Below, one piece after another: positions 23,245 through 35,460 of a stretch of DNA of 64,000 nt. Location: positions 113,197,501 to 113,261,500 of the forward strand of contig CM065811.1 in assembly GCA_033398695.1 (NCBI GenBank), read 5' to 3'. This DNA comes from Orobanche coerulescens (Eukaryota > Streptophyta > Magnoliopsida > Lamiales > Orobanchaceae). The notes under the pieces are model-generated. The model had not been told where the DNA came from. It saw only the letters and a program-made list of their open reading frames with translations, and searched no databases. Positions within the stretch are counted from its first letter, which is position 1; every line of letters begins with the position of its first letter. The position numbers and the translations under genes are program-made.

Positions 23245-24475
23245 TTGTGAGAAGGAGTGATTGAACAAAGGATCAGGAAATGTGTGAAGATAACAGAAAA
23301 TCAGTTTGGATTTATGCTTGGAAGATCGACCATGGAAGAAATTTATCTTATCCGGCAGTTGATGGAACATTATCGAGATAAAAAGAAAGATCTACATATG
23401 GTTTTTATTGATTTAGAGAAGGCATATGATAAAGTACCAAGAGAAGTACTTTGGTGGGCCTTAGCAAAGAAGGGTGTATCGCGGAAATATATTGGCATTA
23501 TAAAGGACATGTATGAGGGAGCTAGTACAAGTGTAAGTACTAATGTTGGGAGGACAGAAGAATTCTCAATTACGATTGGGGTGCATCAATGATCTGCTCT
23601 TAGTCCTTTTCTCTTTGCCATAGTCATGGACGAATTGACAAGAGAAATTCAAAATGACGTTCCGTGGTGTATGGTGTTTGCAGATGATATTGTGTTGATT
23701 GATGAAACGAAAGTTGGAGTGCAACAGAAATTGGAACTTTGGAGGGATACTTTGGAAGCTCGAGGCTTTAGGCTGAGCAGAAGTAAGACTGAATATATGG
23801 AGTGTAGGTTTAGCGAAAACAATGATAGAGAGGCGGGATGATCACATTTGATGGGAAAGTTGTTCATGGATCTACTTTCTTTCGGTATCTTGGATCTATT
23901 ATCCAAAAGGATGGAGAGCTAGATGGCGATGTGGCTCACAGAATAAAGGCCGGATGGTTGAAATGGAAGAGTGCCACATGGGTTTTATGTGATCATGACA
24001 TGCCTCATAGATTAAAGGGTAAATTTTACCGCACGGAAATTAGGTCTGCGCTGTTATATGGCACCGAGTGTTGGGCGGTAAAACAGTGTCACGTTCAAAA
24101 GATGAATGTGGCGGAGATGTGTATGCTACGATGGATGTGTAGTCATACAAAAAAGGATCGGCTCAGAAATGAGGTGATTAGAGAGAAGGTAAGAGTTGCG
24201 GCTATAGAAGACAAGATGATGGACAATCGATTACGATGGTTTGGTCATGTGAGAAGAAGACCTGTTGATGCCCCAGTGAGGAGGCTAGAAAGTTGGGGAA
24301 CAAGTAATGTTGTGAAAGGTAGAGGAAGACCCAAGAAAACTTGGATAAAGATGATTGAAAATTATATGCGGTTTCTTGGAATTGGAGAAAGTATGGCGAT
24401 AGAGAGGCAAATGTGGCGAGAAAGAATACGGATGGTGGATGGAATTTGATTCTTTTTTTTTTAATTCCATGTTAT
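23245..24475 (+). mobile_element. 5'-truncated RTE-clade LINE
   Basis: This holds the reverse-transcriptase core and C-terminus of a plant RTE-type [17 protein letters not shown] (about 23405-23445), the catalytic FADDIVL (about 23677-23697), then the C-terminal [11 protein letters not shown] block (about 24230-24265) and GRGRPKKTW (about 24320-24346). Only two lesions are seen: a stop at 23590-23592 (where the family has glycine after VHQ) and a 1-base loss at about 23838. The endonuclease and 5' part are missing, typical of incomplete target-primed reverse transcription. It sits directly downstream of the methyltransferase remnant, in the same orientation. Confidence 0.9.
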
Positions 24476-26484
24476 CTTTTAATTTATTTTTCAGGATATT
24501 GCGAGATTTGGTGAACGCAAGTGCACGTTGTCGTAAACAAGTAATAAAGTGATAAGTAAGATATCGTTCCCACGAGGACTGACTTACTAACTACCAATTT
24601 ATGAGTATTCTAATTTTATCTGAACGATCGAAATTGGAGGTGCAAGTAATAATTAAAAAGAATAAATAGTAAAATCGATTGTTTGAAGAAAGAAAATCAA
24701 ATAAGGAATTAATCTAGGATTGTGAATCCATCTCGGTTTATCCGAATTACTCTTGATTTTATGAATTTAATGATTTCCCAATTTATTGAAGGCGAAGGTT
24801 GCTAAAATACTCTACCGCCTCTCCCGAGGTCAATAGAATTTTCTAAGGCGAATAACACACTCTATTCCTAGGTGAATTAATTCGACAATAGGCAAAAAGC
24901 ACGAAATCTTCAGAAAGGCCACGTAATTCCTATAAGTATATTCCTATCTCACAAAATAAAACGGTTCTCACCAATTTTTTCTACCAACTCTCCTCTCCCG
25001 ATTCGAGTTGCGTAATCAAAACAATTCAATTATAGGCCACACAATTGAAAGTATTAAGAACAATTGGGGAAAACTCAATAAAAAAAGGAATTATATTGAT
25101 AATGCAAAATCAAAAGTTAATTCATCAAAACCTCGGTTTCATCAAAATCCTAGAGTAGGGCTCTAGCCTGACATGCTAGAAAATAAAAATACACAAAGAA
25201 TTAAAGAAAGCATAAAAATCAAACGCAGTCGAAGAACTTGGATTCCTCCGTTCTCTAGCTTCCGCTCTCTGCTCCTTGGTGTTTTTCTCCTTCTCTTCGA
25301 TTCCTTGATCATTCGATCCCACTTCTCCTTTTCAGACCTTTAATCCCTATTTATAACCATCAGCCGTCTCCAAAACGCGTCCGTGGATTAGGTCGAAAAC
25401 GGGCTTCAGAAACGGCTCAGAAACGTGGCAAAATTAGCAAAACCGCCCCGTGGGCCGCGGCTCAATAAGGGCGTGCCGCGGCCCTTAATGCTCAGCGCGC
25501 AGACCTGGGCGCAATATTTTCTTCATGGGCCGCGGCTCAGTAAGTTCGTGCCGCGGCCCCCGGTACAGTGTGTACCGCGCCCTGCTAGTCACCTTCGTGT
25601 GTCGCAGCCTGACCTTGGTGTGCCGCGGCCCCAGGCCAAAAATTGTCGTCTTGGCCCGTTTTTCGCCGTTCGAGCTTCCGGACTCCAATTTTCTACAAAA
25701 CATATAAAGATAGTGCATCTAAAGCTCATTTATGCAGATTTAGACTTAAAATGGATATAAAATAATGATAATAAGCGCATAAAAATACGTCTAACAAATA
25801 CCCCCAAACTTGAGCCTTTGCTTGTCGTCAAGCAAAAATTAATTTTAAACAAAAAGTATCGTGAATGATCGTGCACATCCGTAGTGCTCAACTTAATCAA
25901 TACTACCCTGAAAATCTCAAAGAATAATACGAGTATCGTATTAGTGAGTCACATCACGGACACTGATTCCACAAAGTAACCATTTTTAGTGCTAGATAAT
26001 CGTTCATGAAGAAAATCAAGCTCAAAGATTAACAAGCGTGAATTTAATCGACCGCCAATATGAATGGTTAGATTAAACAAGCCAACTCGCCCAGTCCCAG
26101 AGGGCAAAAAATTCAAGAGTTTCATCGTCAAAAATAATCCTCGGACAACATTCTCTTATATATGATCAATAAAATGATTCGAGTTAACCACTAAGTTCCG
26201 GCTCTCGGGATGTTTCATCGGAATAAACCTAGGGTGGATTTCCATTCTCATGTATTGGGAAATCGTTTTACGTAAAAGACACTCATGGGGCACATGGATG
26301 CTTCTAGTTACTAAGTTCCCCTCTATAGCGGAGAAAAAAAACTCGAATAGTTATTCCCGCACATCCGATTCAAGGTTGTTGTTTTACGCGAGAGTAAACA
26401 ACGGGTCACGTGAATACCCCCGGTTACTAGGCTCCCCATCATCGGCAAATGCGATATCTCTAAACCATTAGTCTATTAAGGGTT
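24476..26484 (-). other. Non-coding part of gag-only element
   Basis: AT-rich sequence with landmarks common in plant non-autonomous LTR elements: the GCAAGTGCACG...TTCCCACGAGGA track at 24515-24580 and CCCCCAAACTTGAGC at 25800. No pol domain is present on either strand. A GC-rich palindromic block (25438-25640) is described separately. It continues after the MITE at 27971. Confidence 0.5.
25438..25640. repeat. GCCGCGGC palindrome-rich repeat block
   Basis: Five or more copies of GCCGCGGC or its near forms occur in about 200 bases, arranged as two imperfect units of about 80 bases (GGGCCGCGGCTCA...GTGCCGCGGCCC). Similar motifs recur at 29990-30115 on the far side of gag. Confidence 0.8.
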
Positions 26485-26492
26485 GTTGTTTT

Positions 26493-27962
26493 CAATGTTT
26501 TAAAAGGCGATCGCGGCGTGCGCCTCGAGGCGCGCCTTGAGGTGAGGCGGCGGAAAACCGCCTCTGAGGCAGCGCCTCTACCACTACAGCTAGAGGCTTA
26601 CGCCTTGCACCTGTGAGGCGGGCTTGAGGCGTGCCTTGAGGCGCGTTTCTCTGAGGCGGCCCATGAGGCGGACCTCTATTTCCCGATAGGATCGAGGCTT
26701 TTCCAGGAAAAAAAAATTACCTGAGATCTTGAGATGGAAGAAGACGAGGTGGCGGCTCTCTCTTGTAGGGTGGACTGTGGACGGTGTGGGTGTGAGGATA
26801 AAGAAGAACTGGGTTTTATTAATACAAAGTTGTTTATCACTTAATTAACTTTTTGTCACTATTATTTCACTTAATTAATTGTGTCACTATTATTTTATTA
26901 TGAGATAATGTAGGAATAGAGTCTTATTAATAAGGATAAGATTTTATTAATATAAGTGGTTCATCACTTAATTAACCTTATCACTATTATTTTATTATGA
27001 GATTCTTATTTTTTAAAAAGTAATAAAAAAGAATAAATGATAAATTTTATATAAAATTTGGGAGAGAATGTAATTTATTTTATATAAAAATTTATTTTAT
27101 TATCTTTTTGTGATTGTATTGGATTAAAACAAAATAAAATTGAAAAAAATTAAATTTATGACCTAATTAAATTTTATGAGTAAATTTTACAGTTATAATA
27201 TGAATTTATGAGTTGTTGCTCTTTTTATTTAAAAAATACATACGATTGTTATTTTAGTAAATGATATTAAGTATTTGAAAATAACAAAATTAAATATCAA
27301 ATTTTGATAGAGAATGAAATTAAATTTAAAAAAAAAATCTAATTTATACTTTTTTTTTAAATTTTATTAGAGAAAAATAAAATAAAATTGAGGCTTATGC
27401 CTCAATAATATGGTACATTAGTACCCTAATTCTTATTTATTTTGCTCTTTTACTAATTTATATCAATAATATGCTATTTTTATGAGATTCTTAGAGTTTT
27501 TTTATTTCAAACGAGTCTTAGAGTTTTTTTATTAGATATTATATTTATGAGGAGATTAAATAATAAATAATATATAATATTGGATATTATATATATATAT
27601 TGTATTATTTAATAAGATGAGGGGTAACTAGGCAAATACTAGATTCTTGAATCTAGGGATTACTTAGTATAAATAAGGAGTCTAAGACAAGGAGTTGTCA
27701 TAAGAAATCCTACACCTAAAAATTGCCCCCCTCCCCCCGCTCAAGAAGAAAGAAAATCGGCCTAAATCTCCTACTGTAGGAAAATAAAGTCGGTCATCTG
27801 GTCTTTTTCCCTTAGTTGATCTTGATCAATAGTACAATCCTCCTAGTAAGGGATTTGTTGTAACACCCCCAAATCCTATTGGGTTATTACAGTGCCGTGG
27901 CTTACGCCTCGCCTCGTCCAGCCAAAAGGCCTCAAACTCGCCTCGCGCCTTTTAAAACATTG
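26493..27962. mobile_element. hAT-type non-autonomous element, GGCGC-rich ends
   Basis: Perfect 17-base terminal inverted repeats (CAATGTTTTAAAAGGCG at the left and its complement at the right) are flanked by a perfect 8-base target-site duplication GTTGTTTT (26485-26492 and 27963-27970). An 8-base duplication is the hAT hallmark. The subterminal 200 bases on the left and 60 on the right are packed with GAGGCG/CGCCTC. The interior is very AT-rich, has a duplicated TTATTAAT...ATCACTTAATTAA segment (about 26816-27010) and no transposase. Removing it rejoins the interrupted host sequence. Confidence 0.92.
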
Positions 27963-27970
27963 GTTGTTTT

Positions 27971-28524
27971 ACGCGAGAGTAAACAACGGGTCACGCGAAT
28001 ACCCCCGGTTACTAGACTTCCCATCATAGAACAATTTCTCGACTTTTTGGGAAAGACTATCTGACTCTAAACTCAATTTAAGTGCCAACAAGACTCATGT
28101 TACTGGACGACTAGCTACGCGAAAAGTGTAACCAAACGTATAGACGGCGATTTGAAAACACGTGTCTCCTTTCTTATACGCTAAAATTTCTACAATAACG
28201 AAAAATTTCAGACCTAGATGAATACTCAGAGGAAACAGATATCGCAGACTGCAACTCGACCAAAACTCAACCGTTTCTTCAAAAAGAAATCAGTGTCATA
28301 TCATCAGTTTTACACAAAGAAGCACGAAAAATTCACGAATGCAAATAAAAACAAGACAAGCAAGGCTAGCGTCAAAAATAACGAAAAATAACGAATAATG
28401 TCAACGAATAAGTAAAAAGCAACAGAAAGTAAACCCCCCCAAACTTAGGACGTACATTGACCTTAATGGACATAGATAATAATATGCAATAAGAGAAAAG
28501 GTCAAGTACTCCCCTAATGTCAGC
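27971..28524 (-). other. Non-coding 3' part of gag-only element (continued)
   Basis: This continues the sequence broken by the MITE; the block AAACAACGGGTCACG...CCCCCGGTTACTAG at 27985-28018 repeats 26398-26432. CCCCCCAAACTTAGG at 28433 echoes 25800. No coding motif. Confidence 0.45.
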
Positions 28525-29908
28525 TCAGGAACTGGTGCCGGCCTCGTCCGGCGAGGAGGGTGGTGTGGATGGCCTAACTGGTGGAATGAATGGCCTGTTC
28601 GGGTGCAGAATGTGGCTCGTCCACGCAGAAAGGTAGTCCCGATGGTAAGCATCCCTCACTGCCAAGCGCCTCTCCTCACGTCGATTGGCCCGGCGGGCCT
28701 GCTCTCTCATCTCCTCCCGGACAGCTGCGAGGAGGCTCTCTCTCTGTCCGCATCTCCTCTCTCAAAGCAGCTAGATGGCTCTCTCTCTCTCCGCATCTCC
28801 TCTCTCAGGCTGTCGAACATCGCCTGAAGATGCTCTCTCTCGGGCGGCGGGCTGGACTCCGCTTGCTCATGTGTCAGAAGAAGAGGCTCGGGGGACTGCT
28901 CATGTGCCTCGTCAAGAAAGAATCCTCGTCCTCGAGCATGTGCCGGCGCTCCACCCCACTGGTCAAAGTGAGAAATAATGCGATGATCTATCGGACCCTG
29001 GGGTGCTAGCGTTGGCTCATCATCCGACCAAGTCATGCCCGACTGGCGGCAAAGAGCGCAAATGAGAGAGGGGTGCTTCAGCCCCGTCTTGGCCCCTCCT
29101 TGAATGCACTGAAGGATAGATCGGACCAGATGAGGGGCCACATCGAATCTGAGCCCGGCAGTGATAGCATATAGTAGTCGTGCACGAGAGAGTAAGACTG
29201 AGCGGATCTGCGAGGTAGGATCGACTCGTGCGCAGAGGAAGTATAACCAGGCTCGCCCGAGCCGACTGAGGCGCGAGCTTTTAAAATAGAAGGCTGAAGA
29301 ACCCGGGGCGCGCGTCTCCCAGACAGAGTCGGGCTGTGTGAGTGCCTCGAGCAGAGCCTCCCTCGTGAGGCCACTCATAACCCGCGTATACGCCGTCGCG
29401 TCTCCCGCCATAGTCTTTCCCATTAACGCTCCTCCAGCGGCTGCATCAACAAGAGTGCGTGTAGAAGCACTCAATCCGTTATAAAAGGTTTGGATTTGTA
29501 GCCAATCCGGTAAGCCATGGTGTGGGCATCTCCTTAGCAAAGCCTTGTATCGCTCCCAAGCTTCATGAAGCGACTCCATATCAAATTGCCCGAAAGTAGT
29601 TATCTCGTTCCTTAGTCTCGCTGTCTTCGATGGTGGAAAGAACTTAGCCAGAAAGGCTTGAGCTAATTCCGCCCAAGTCGTGATAGAGCCCGCGGTAATA
29701 AATTTAACCAAAACTTGGCTTTGTCCCTTAGAGAGAAACGGAAAAGCCGCAGACGAATAGCATCATCTGTAACACCGTTATTCTTGAAGGTGTCACATAT
29801 CTCGAGAAATGAAGCGATGTGTGCGTTGCCAACGAGTGGAGAAAAGAGACCGAGGACATCTGGAAAATTTTTGGGCGGTGACGAGACTAAGGTTATCATT
29901 TTAATCAT
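28525..29908 (-). pseudogene. Gag fused to plant transposon-protein-like domain
   Basis: On the minus strand 29908 to about 29400 is a Ty3/gypsy Retrotrans_gag domain: FLEICDTFKNNGVTDDAIRL, DKAKFWLN, SITTWAELAQAF, KFFPPSKTARLRNEI, ESLHEAWERYKALLRRCPHHG, DAAAGGALM. From about 29380 the same frame runs into a segment (WLYFLCARVDPTSQIR, RARLLYAI, HPSLICALCRQSGMTW, PTLAPQGPID) resembling the 'putative plant transposon protein' family, then a charged coiled-coil tail with repeated LREEMRxERE units (28700-28840). Frameshifts lie near 29690 (1-base loss inside gag) and in the GA-rich tail near 28770. No zinc knuckle, protease or pol follows. The domain join is seen directly; its function is unknown. 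Confidence 0.75.
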
Positions 29909-29989
29909 ATTAAATCCAATTTCAAATGTGGGAAATCAATTTTTAGGAATACACGAAGAAAACAAGCCCGAAACGGGTCCGAAATGGGC

Positions 29990-30115
29990 TGAACCGCGCC
30001 CGAAAACAACATTGGGCAGTAGTAGGGCTGCCCAGCAGCCCTGGGCCATGGCCCCCAGTCCAGTACCCACACAGGGCGGGCTGCAACAGCCCTAGGCCGC
30101 GGCCCCCTCCTTCCG
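29990..30115. repeat. GC-rich palindromic leader segment
   Basis: GGGCCATGGCCC, GCTGCAACAGC and AGGCCGCGGCCCC lie in the 5' leader between the primer site and gag of the minus-strand element. Confidence 0.65.
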
Positions 30116-30380
30116 GACCCCTCCCGGACCGTCCAACGGCATTTCGGGGCTAGTTTTTCGACCGGATATTCAATATGTATATTCTCCAACATTCATATCT
30201 TCAATATGAATCATATTTCCTAGAAAATTAAGATTTATATCTAGACATAAACTTACGAAAAATACAACTATAACAAACGAAAAACATATACCATGATTAT
30301 GACTAAAATGATTCCAAATCATTCACTATCTAATCGAGCATTCCAAATGCCTATATCGTATATACGATCGCAAGACCTAT

Positions 30381-30392
30381 GCTCTGATACCA
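30381..30392 (-). other. Primer-binding site of gag-only element
   Basis: The minus strand reads TGGTATCAGAGC one base inside the LTR that starts at 30394. Confidence 0.85.
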
Positions 30393-30393
30393 C

Positions 30394-32071
30394 TGTTGGG
30401 ATTCGGTGCCTAAAACAAAGGCCCAGCGGAAGCGGTAAAATGAAAATTAATTGGATCTGAATCCCTACGAGGATCGATCGAGCTACGTATATACGAATAT
30501 AATATGAAACACAAGAGATATAGAAACTCACTCTTGTAGTCTGTTGATTAAATGGATTCCTTCTCTTGAGCTATTCCCCAAGCTTTAGATTGATCTCTAC
30601 GAATCCAATCCGCTCCAAGCTCTTGGATGATCCAACGCCGAAAGGACCGCGTCTCTACTTGCCACGCGCCGGAGAAACGACTGGGATGACTAAACCTCGT
30701 TATCCTCCAAGGATACGGCTAGAACAAGGTTATAGAAGCTTGTTATTGTGATTATAACACTCCAAGTTTATAACTCACTATCTCTCTTTGATTTCTTAAT
30801 TTTTCTCCAAGAACAATCAAGAACAAAAGAAGAATAAGATGAAGACTAAAAGGAAAACAATTTTCTCTCTCTTCAAACCAAACTCACGGCTGGAATGTCC
30901 CTTTAGAGGTGAGAGCAAGTCTTCTCTTTTATTCTTCTTTTTCCATCCCACTTAATCTCCTTTTCTTTATTTTAAGAGATGTCATATCTCTGTGGTCATA
31001 AGTCTTTTACCAACCAAAAGAAGACTAAGACCAAAGGCAAAGGATCAAAGTGGGGCCAGCCTCTAGAAGGTATCGTATGAGTTTGGTCCATTTCGGACTC
31101 CTGTGAGTCTAAACAGATAAACTCCGATTCCGTCCAATATATTTATATCGATTAATTAATTCAATTAATTAATCATATCCAATACATAATAACATAATTA
31201 ATTTCTCCAAGAAATAATTATATTTATGAATTAAATTAATCACCCAGTAATTTATTTAATTCATTAGGCCATAAATTAATTTATCCAATAAATTAATTTA
31301 GACATCCAATGTCCCCAAATCAATTAGACATCTAATGTTTAATAAATTATATATCCAATATCTAATATTTATAATGAGAGAATAATCTCGATTCATTCCG
31401 TCGTCAATCCTATTGCGCGACTCGGTAGGTTCGTCTCAGTCAGCAATGGGAGGAACCAAAGAATAGTAGCACCACCTAGCCAGCCTGGCGGCCTACACCG
31501 TACCCCAACTGAGAACGAATGATTGGGATCATTCAAGAAACATTCTGTCGTGAATACCAGTAAACGTATAAACCCTTCTTTCACATGTCCCGATCAAGTT
31601 ATAGGGTCACGGTCAGTCAAACCCTATCTGCACTTGACCATATGCATGCGTTAATGAAAATCGAGATCATCGAGCTCTCGTGTATCCAATACAACTAGCT
31701 CCAATGCTTTGGCCAAAGACTTATGATCTCATCTGCCAATAACCGCATAGGACATATAACCCGCTCAATAACGGGAGAAAGAATTCTATCTTGGTATTCA
31801 GTAGGACCTGCTACTTGCTGGTCAACATGCATGTCGTGGTTGATCCACACCTCCCGGTTTATAGGGTCGAACTACTCTAATGAAAATCTTGACGTCACAA
31901 GCACATCCCTACTAAATCCTCAAGTCAAAGGTTCACGAATACCTATCACAACCTTTCGATTCCGTCATTGACTGTCCCGGAGTGAAATTCGTGTGACGAA
32001 TCAAGGGTGAGTCGGTTCGAGTATAATAATCCAATTATCATATCTATAACGTGTGCTCGCACTAACCATTA
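30394..32071 (-). repeat. 5' LTR of gag-only element, first part
   Basis: The plus-strand view starts TGTTGGGATTCGGTGCC. It is split at the CATTA target site (32067-32071) by the complete gypsy element and continues at 42404-42734, ending ATACTCCCAACA. Joined, it is about 2 kb with TGTTGGG/CCCAACA ends. On the minus strand it opens TGTTGGGAGTATGCCCTCG, a start common in plant LTRs. Confidence 0.8.
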
Positions 32072-34894
32072 TGTAGCACACCCGCACTAACTGCCTAACT
32101 TACACTATCTTTTATCATATTAGTACTTATAAATTATGGTAAAATTTCGACAGAGTTTCCCCTAAACTAGTACCTATCCCAAACCTGTGACATAAAACCA
32201 ACACAAGTACCATACAGAGACATCTAGTCTCAATCCGAATCAAACTCATGACATCAATATCCCCGTAGCTATAACTACAAGAGATTAGTAAACCACAAAA
32301 CTTCGAGCTTCTCAAATTACTTATTTATTTTACATTACGATATTTAAACAACCTCACACGTTAAACAAACATACTAAGTGAACTTAAAGTACCCCTCACA
32401 CCATCAACGACACTCGAACACATGAGTACATTACTACAATACATATTTATAAAACAAGGTTCAGAAACAAGAACTAAAACATGTTAAGCCCATGGTTAAG
32501 CCCGACAGGTCGTCATCCATGTATGTCGACCCTCAGCAACAGTGGAACTCCAACTCATCCAAATGAGGAACATACTCAAGCATCAGAATTACCTACAATG
32601 CATAAACTACGTGAGCTAAAGCCCAATAAGTAGAAATCATGCATGTTATGTATCATGTCTGATGCAACATATGACATATGATTATCAATGAGAATCTCTC
32701 AAAATCATTTTCTTATCCTTGGGCCCGTTGAACCACGTACTAAGCAGGAATGAACTCAACATCATATCATATCATGAGGCATGCATCTACCATGCCAGAC
32801 ATATAAGGCATGCATCTACCACACCAAATATATCGTGAGAACACGCATCTACCATGTCTCACACATGATATAAGCACGCATCTACCGTGCTACACATATC
32901 GTAAAAGCATGCATCTACCATGCCTCGGTGCTCTAGCAGCGGCCAACAAAACATTTTTCTTTTCTTTCTTTCCATGATCGTACCATGCATGCAGACACTA
33001 GTGAGTATCCTGTTATGCATGCATGTGAAGATGCTAATGGATGTTATGATCATGTAAGGTGCAACCAAACACTTTAATCATAGCACAGATCAATCATCCA
33101 ATACAATACACTCTCAAGATATCATCAAGTTTACAAACAATACTATGTTTATGCATTGTAGTTGCAGATGGATTTCTACTTACCTTGATCGGGTAATACC
33201 CTTACGTTTATACCAATAGGGGGTGGTTGGGATGATAAATCTTGAACTGTTTCAAGGAATGTGTTTCAAGGATTTACATACCACACGCAAGGTTTAACTC
33301 TCTCTATATATCGAAAGGGTTTACCACTTCGCATAACCGGTGTTCTATGTACTTTATGTCGGTTTATCGATGTATACCAGCCCATTAACCAATCAATTTT
33401 GGACTTATAATTCCTTAATAAATCTATTAGTCTCTGTTTATAAAGTTCATTCAACTCTCACAACTTAAAATTTCAAGGTTTTATAACAAACACTTGATTA
33501 AGAGAGTTTATCAAAGTCTTGTCATAATCAGATTTTGTTTTGCTTATAACCACTATAATATAAGTTGAATTTGCACCAATTTTTGACATAATATCCCTAA
33601 GATACTTAAGAATAAGTATATTGGAACTCCTGACCCTGAAACATACGGATCAAGTAACATATACTATTAATTCCAAAAGGTGGCAGAATTGATTCCTTTA
33701 TTGCCTTAGTGAGTTTTAAGACTCATAAATCCATATTTAACACAAGGGTTTGCCCTGGCTGAATTCTTAACATCATTATAACATGTATAAGAACATATAA
33801 AAGCTCTCACACCTTCGAAATAGCTAAGAAACATAGCAAGAATAAGGAAGAAACAAAGGAAACTCACCTTGATTGTCAAAGGAATTGAGGTGTTGATGTT
33901 TTTGATGATTTCTTCTTGAATATTTGGTGATTTTTCGAAGTGTGAAGCTTCTTGATAATGTTCAGACTGTAAATGAGGGTTGAGGGTCGGATTTATCCAT
34001 CAACCAAGTGTCTTAAGTCGGTTATGAAGGTGAAATGTCCAAAATACCCTCGAATGACTACTAGAGACTAGGTTTGAAATAATTGATCGATTCAAGTAGT
34101 TATGATCCGGTTCTTGGAGTGTTTGAACCGGTTCCTAGTAGATATTGACCTCATTTAGGGTATGGATGATCTTTAAAATGGTTTAGTAGAAGTTTAGGGT
34201 GTATTTTTATTGCTTAAACTCGATTACCACTGCGAACAATGTTGAAAATGCTAGTGAAGGACTTTATTGTCAAACTTTCTAAAACTTCACAAATGAGACA
34301 CTGTAGGTAAGAATGGAAGAAATCATTTATAAAAATATAATTAATATGATAAACTAAAAGATAAGTTCAATTCCTACCGCAGTTGGAACGAATGAGGTAT
34401 AGACATATCACAGTATTTTACAAACGTTATCAGATACAATCATAAATTGTATCCTATTAGGTATTGACAAGAGTCAAAGGCACTTGACGCGTGTTAGTTT
34501 ATTGAATGATGGTTATCCACTTGAATCGTCAATTTAAAGTGACCCACTACACGCGCCGACTAAAATCTCGAGGTAAGCTAGTTAACCTCTGATAGACACG
34601 CAGTGACACCTTTATAACTTCTAGGCTTACCACCAGTACTTAGAGTTTTATAAGATCTTTACACATATTTTATTTCCGTATTAGAAATACTATGAATAAC
34701 ATAACTTAGTCCCGTAACATATACCACGATTGTGTTTTAGACATGAGTTCAAATGTTTAGCACATTTCTATGTGTGAAATTAACTATAAGATCAACTGAA
34801 CCATGAAACATCGAGTAATCCAAATAACACATAATTAACAAGTTATGCATGAATCATATTGACCAAGTGAGTAATGTTAGGCTCGGGTATCACA
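32072..34894 (-). repeat. 3' LTR of gypsy element
   Basis: TGTAGCACACCCGCAC...CTCGGGTATCACA in plus-strand view. It carries the tandem array at 32775-32930. Confidence 0.95.
32775..32930. repeat. Tandem repeat of about 31-33 bases in LTR
   Basis: Five units share the core GCATCTACCATGC / GCATCTACCACACC / GCATCTACCGTGC. The same array is in the other LTR at 40275-40430, so it was present before the insertion. Confidence 0.9.
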
Positions 34895-34907
34895 TCCTCC
34901 CCTCCTT
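34895..34907 (-). other. Polypurine tract of gypsy element
   Basis: The minus strand reads AAGGAGGGGAGGA directly before the 3' LTR. Confidence 0.85.
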
Positions 34908-34934
34908 ATAAAAATTTCGTCCCCGAAATTTAAC

Positions 34935-35170
34935 TTACCTGAAAAGATCAGGGTATTTAGCCCTCATTTCATCTTCTCTCTCCCAAGTGGCTTCTTCTAC
35001 GAGTTGATTTCTCCACAACACTTTGACTAGTGGCACCTCTTTTTCGAGTTTCTTTACTTCTCTTAGTAAGATTTGTACAGTATCTCCTTGTAACTCAAAT
35101 CGCCTCCATCTCAACCGGTTCATTCTTGAGAATGTGGGATGGATTCGCAATGTATTTTCTTAGTAGAGAA
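34935..35170 (-). pseudogene. Gypsy integrase C-terminal chromodomain-like segment
   Basis: The minus strand reads FELQGDTVQILLREVKKLEK, then PLVKVLWRNQLVEEATWE and a final REDEMRAKYPDLF. This is the chromodomain-like end typical of Tekay-type chromoviruses, thought to steer insertion to heterochromatin. It is separated from the integrase core by a degenerate stretch (35171-35460) with stops. Confidence 0.8.
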
Positions 35171-35460
35171 ATGTGAAATACATTGTGTATCGAGACATTG
35201 ATGATGGCAACTCTAGTCGATAAGCCACTTCACCAACCCGCTCAATAGGAAATGGCCCAATGTATCTTGGACTCGCTTTTCCTCTCTTACCAAATCTCAT
35301 TATTCCCTTCATTGGAGAAACCTTCAGAATACACGATCACCCACGGCAAATTCCAAGTGCTCTCCTTCAGTATCTGCATAACTCTTTGTCTGCGCTTTGA
35401 AATTGTTCTCATTCTTTCTCGATTAGTGAAACTTCGTCATTTCTTGAATCATATCGGGAC

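Noticed and set aside
28590..29009. Plus-strand open frame of 139 codons rich in S, L and R
   Set aside because: It is the antisense of the GC-richer gag/coiled-coil region; the minus strand carries the recognisable domains.
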